Assembly: GCA_017390825.1 (NCBI GenBank)
Contig: JAFPAK010000257.1
Span: 1-5,696, forward strand
Direction: 5' to 3'
Length of the DNA stretch: 5,696 nucleotides
Source: Clostridia bacterium
Lineage (GTDB): Bacteria > Bacillota_A > Clostridia > Oscillospirales > Acutalibacteraceae
A program made the translations under genes and the position numbers. The notes under the pieces are model-generated. The model searched no databases. It had not been told where the DNA came from and saw only the letters and a list, made by a program, of their open reading frames with translations. This document shows, piece by piece, positions 5,540-5,696 of the stretch. Numbering within the stretch: position 1 is the stretch's first letter; every line of letters starts with the position of its first letter.

Positions 5540-5696
5540 TTAAGAATCACTATCCTTTAAATTTCTAAAATACTGCTTCACAGAAGCGTAAATTACACGG
5601 AACACATGCTCGGTGTAATTATCCTTTTTGGGCATCTCATTGTTATGCACCATTACGGCGAAATCAAGCATTACATTTAATATGTGGTTAAGTATC
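5540..5696 (-). CDS. C-terminal fragment of an unrecognised protein (5' end outside window)
   Basis: A frame open from the right edge gives 51 residues ending ...V-F-R-V-I-Y-A-S-V-K-Q-Y-F-R-N-L-K-D-S-D-S and a TAA stop at 5540-5542. The stop is one base before the ATG of the signal peptidase gene, a spacing typical of translationally coupled operon genes. The other two minus-strand frames are less convincing, and one has stops within the first few codons. The segment is soluble and probably helical, with no membrane helix. I do not recognise the family and assign no function. Being so short, it could be a chance open frame, but its junction with the next gene argues for a real coding end. Confidence 0.6.
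   Translation of the reverse strand, partial: ILNHILNVMLDFAVMVHNNEMPKKDNYTEHVFRVIYASVKQYFRNLKDSDS

Overview
The window looks like a chromosomal fragment from a low-to-moderate-GC anaerobic Firmicute, probably a gut-type Clostridia (Oscillospiraceae/Ruminococcaceae-like). This is inferred from strong AGGAGG ribosome binding sites, SipW-type signal peptidases with Ser/His active sites, and tandem SipW-cognate (TasA/CalY-type) secreted proteins. No rRNA or marker gene fixes the taxonomy. Every gene I can support lies on the minus strand, so the locus reads from right to left.

Layout in the direction of transcription: (1) the 3' end of an unrecognised gene (5540-5696, cut by the window edge), whose stop codon is one base from the next start; (2) a first ER-type (SipW-like) signal peptidase (4804-5538); (3) a spacer holding a short inverted repeat plus a bulged hairpin (4686-4760); (4) a second, different SipW-like signal peptidase (3999-4658); (5) a small TasA/CalY-like protein with a SipW-cognate signal peptide (3215-3913); (6) a 125-nt spacer with an imperfect direct repeat; (7) a large secreted protein with a SipW-cognate signal, a TasA-like beta domain and two parallel beta-helix blocks (1197-3071); (8) a 393-nt intergenic region with a symmetric nested palindrome (956-1137), the same kind of bulged hairpin (1135-1165), AACGTT repeats and a leader stem-loop; (9) a paralogue of gene 7 (1-803), cut by the left edge just as a second domain seems to begin.

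How the genes probably work together: the paired membrane peptidases would remove the signal peptides of the three secreted proteins, which carry G-T-L-A-W-F or G-S-T-F-A-W-F motifs. This resembles Bacillus SipW with TasA, or camelysin (CalY) processing. The TasA-like protein is a candidate fibre or matrix subunit, and the beta-helix proteins are candidate surface or matrix partners. That functional picture is inferred from family resemblance and gene order; nothing in the sequence proves biofilm or fibre formation.

The most unusual items are the doubled peptidases with cytosolic coiled-coil tails, the Asn-Cys ladder of the beta-helix protein, and the structured intergenic element present in a long and a short form at two gene junctions.
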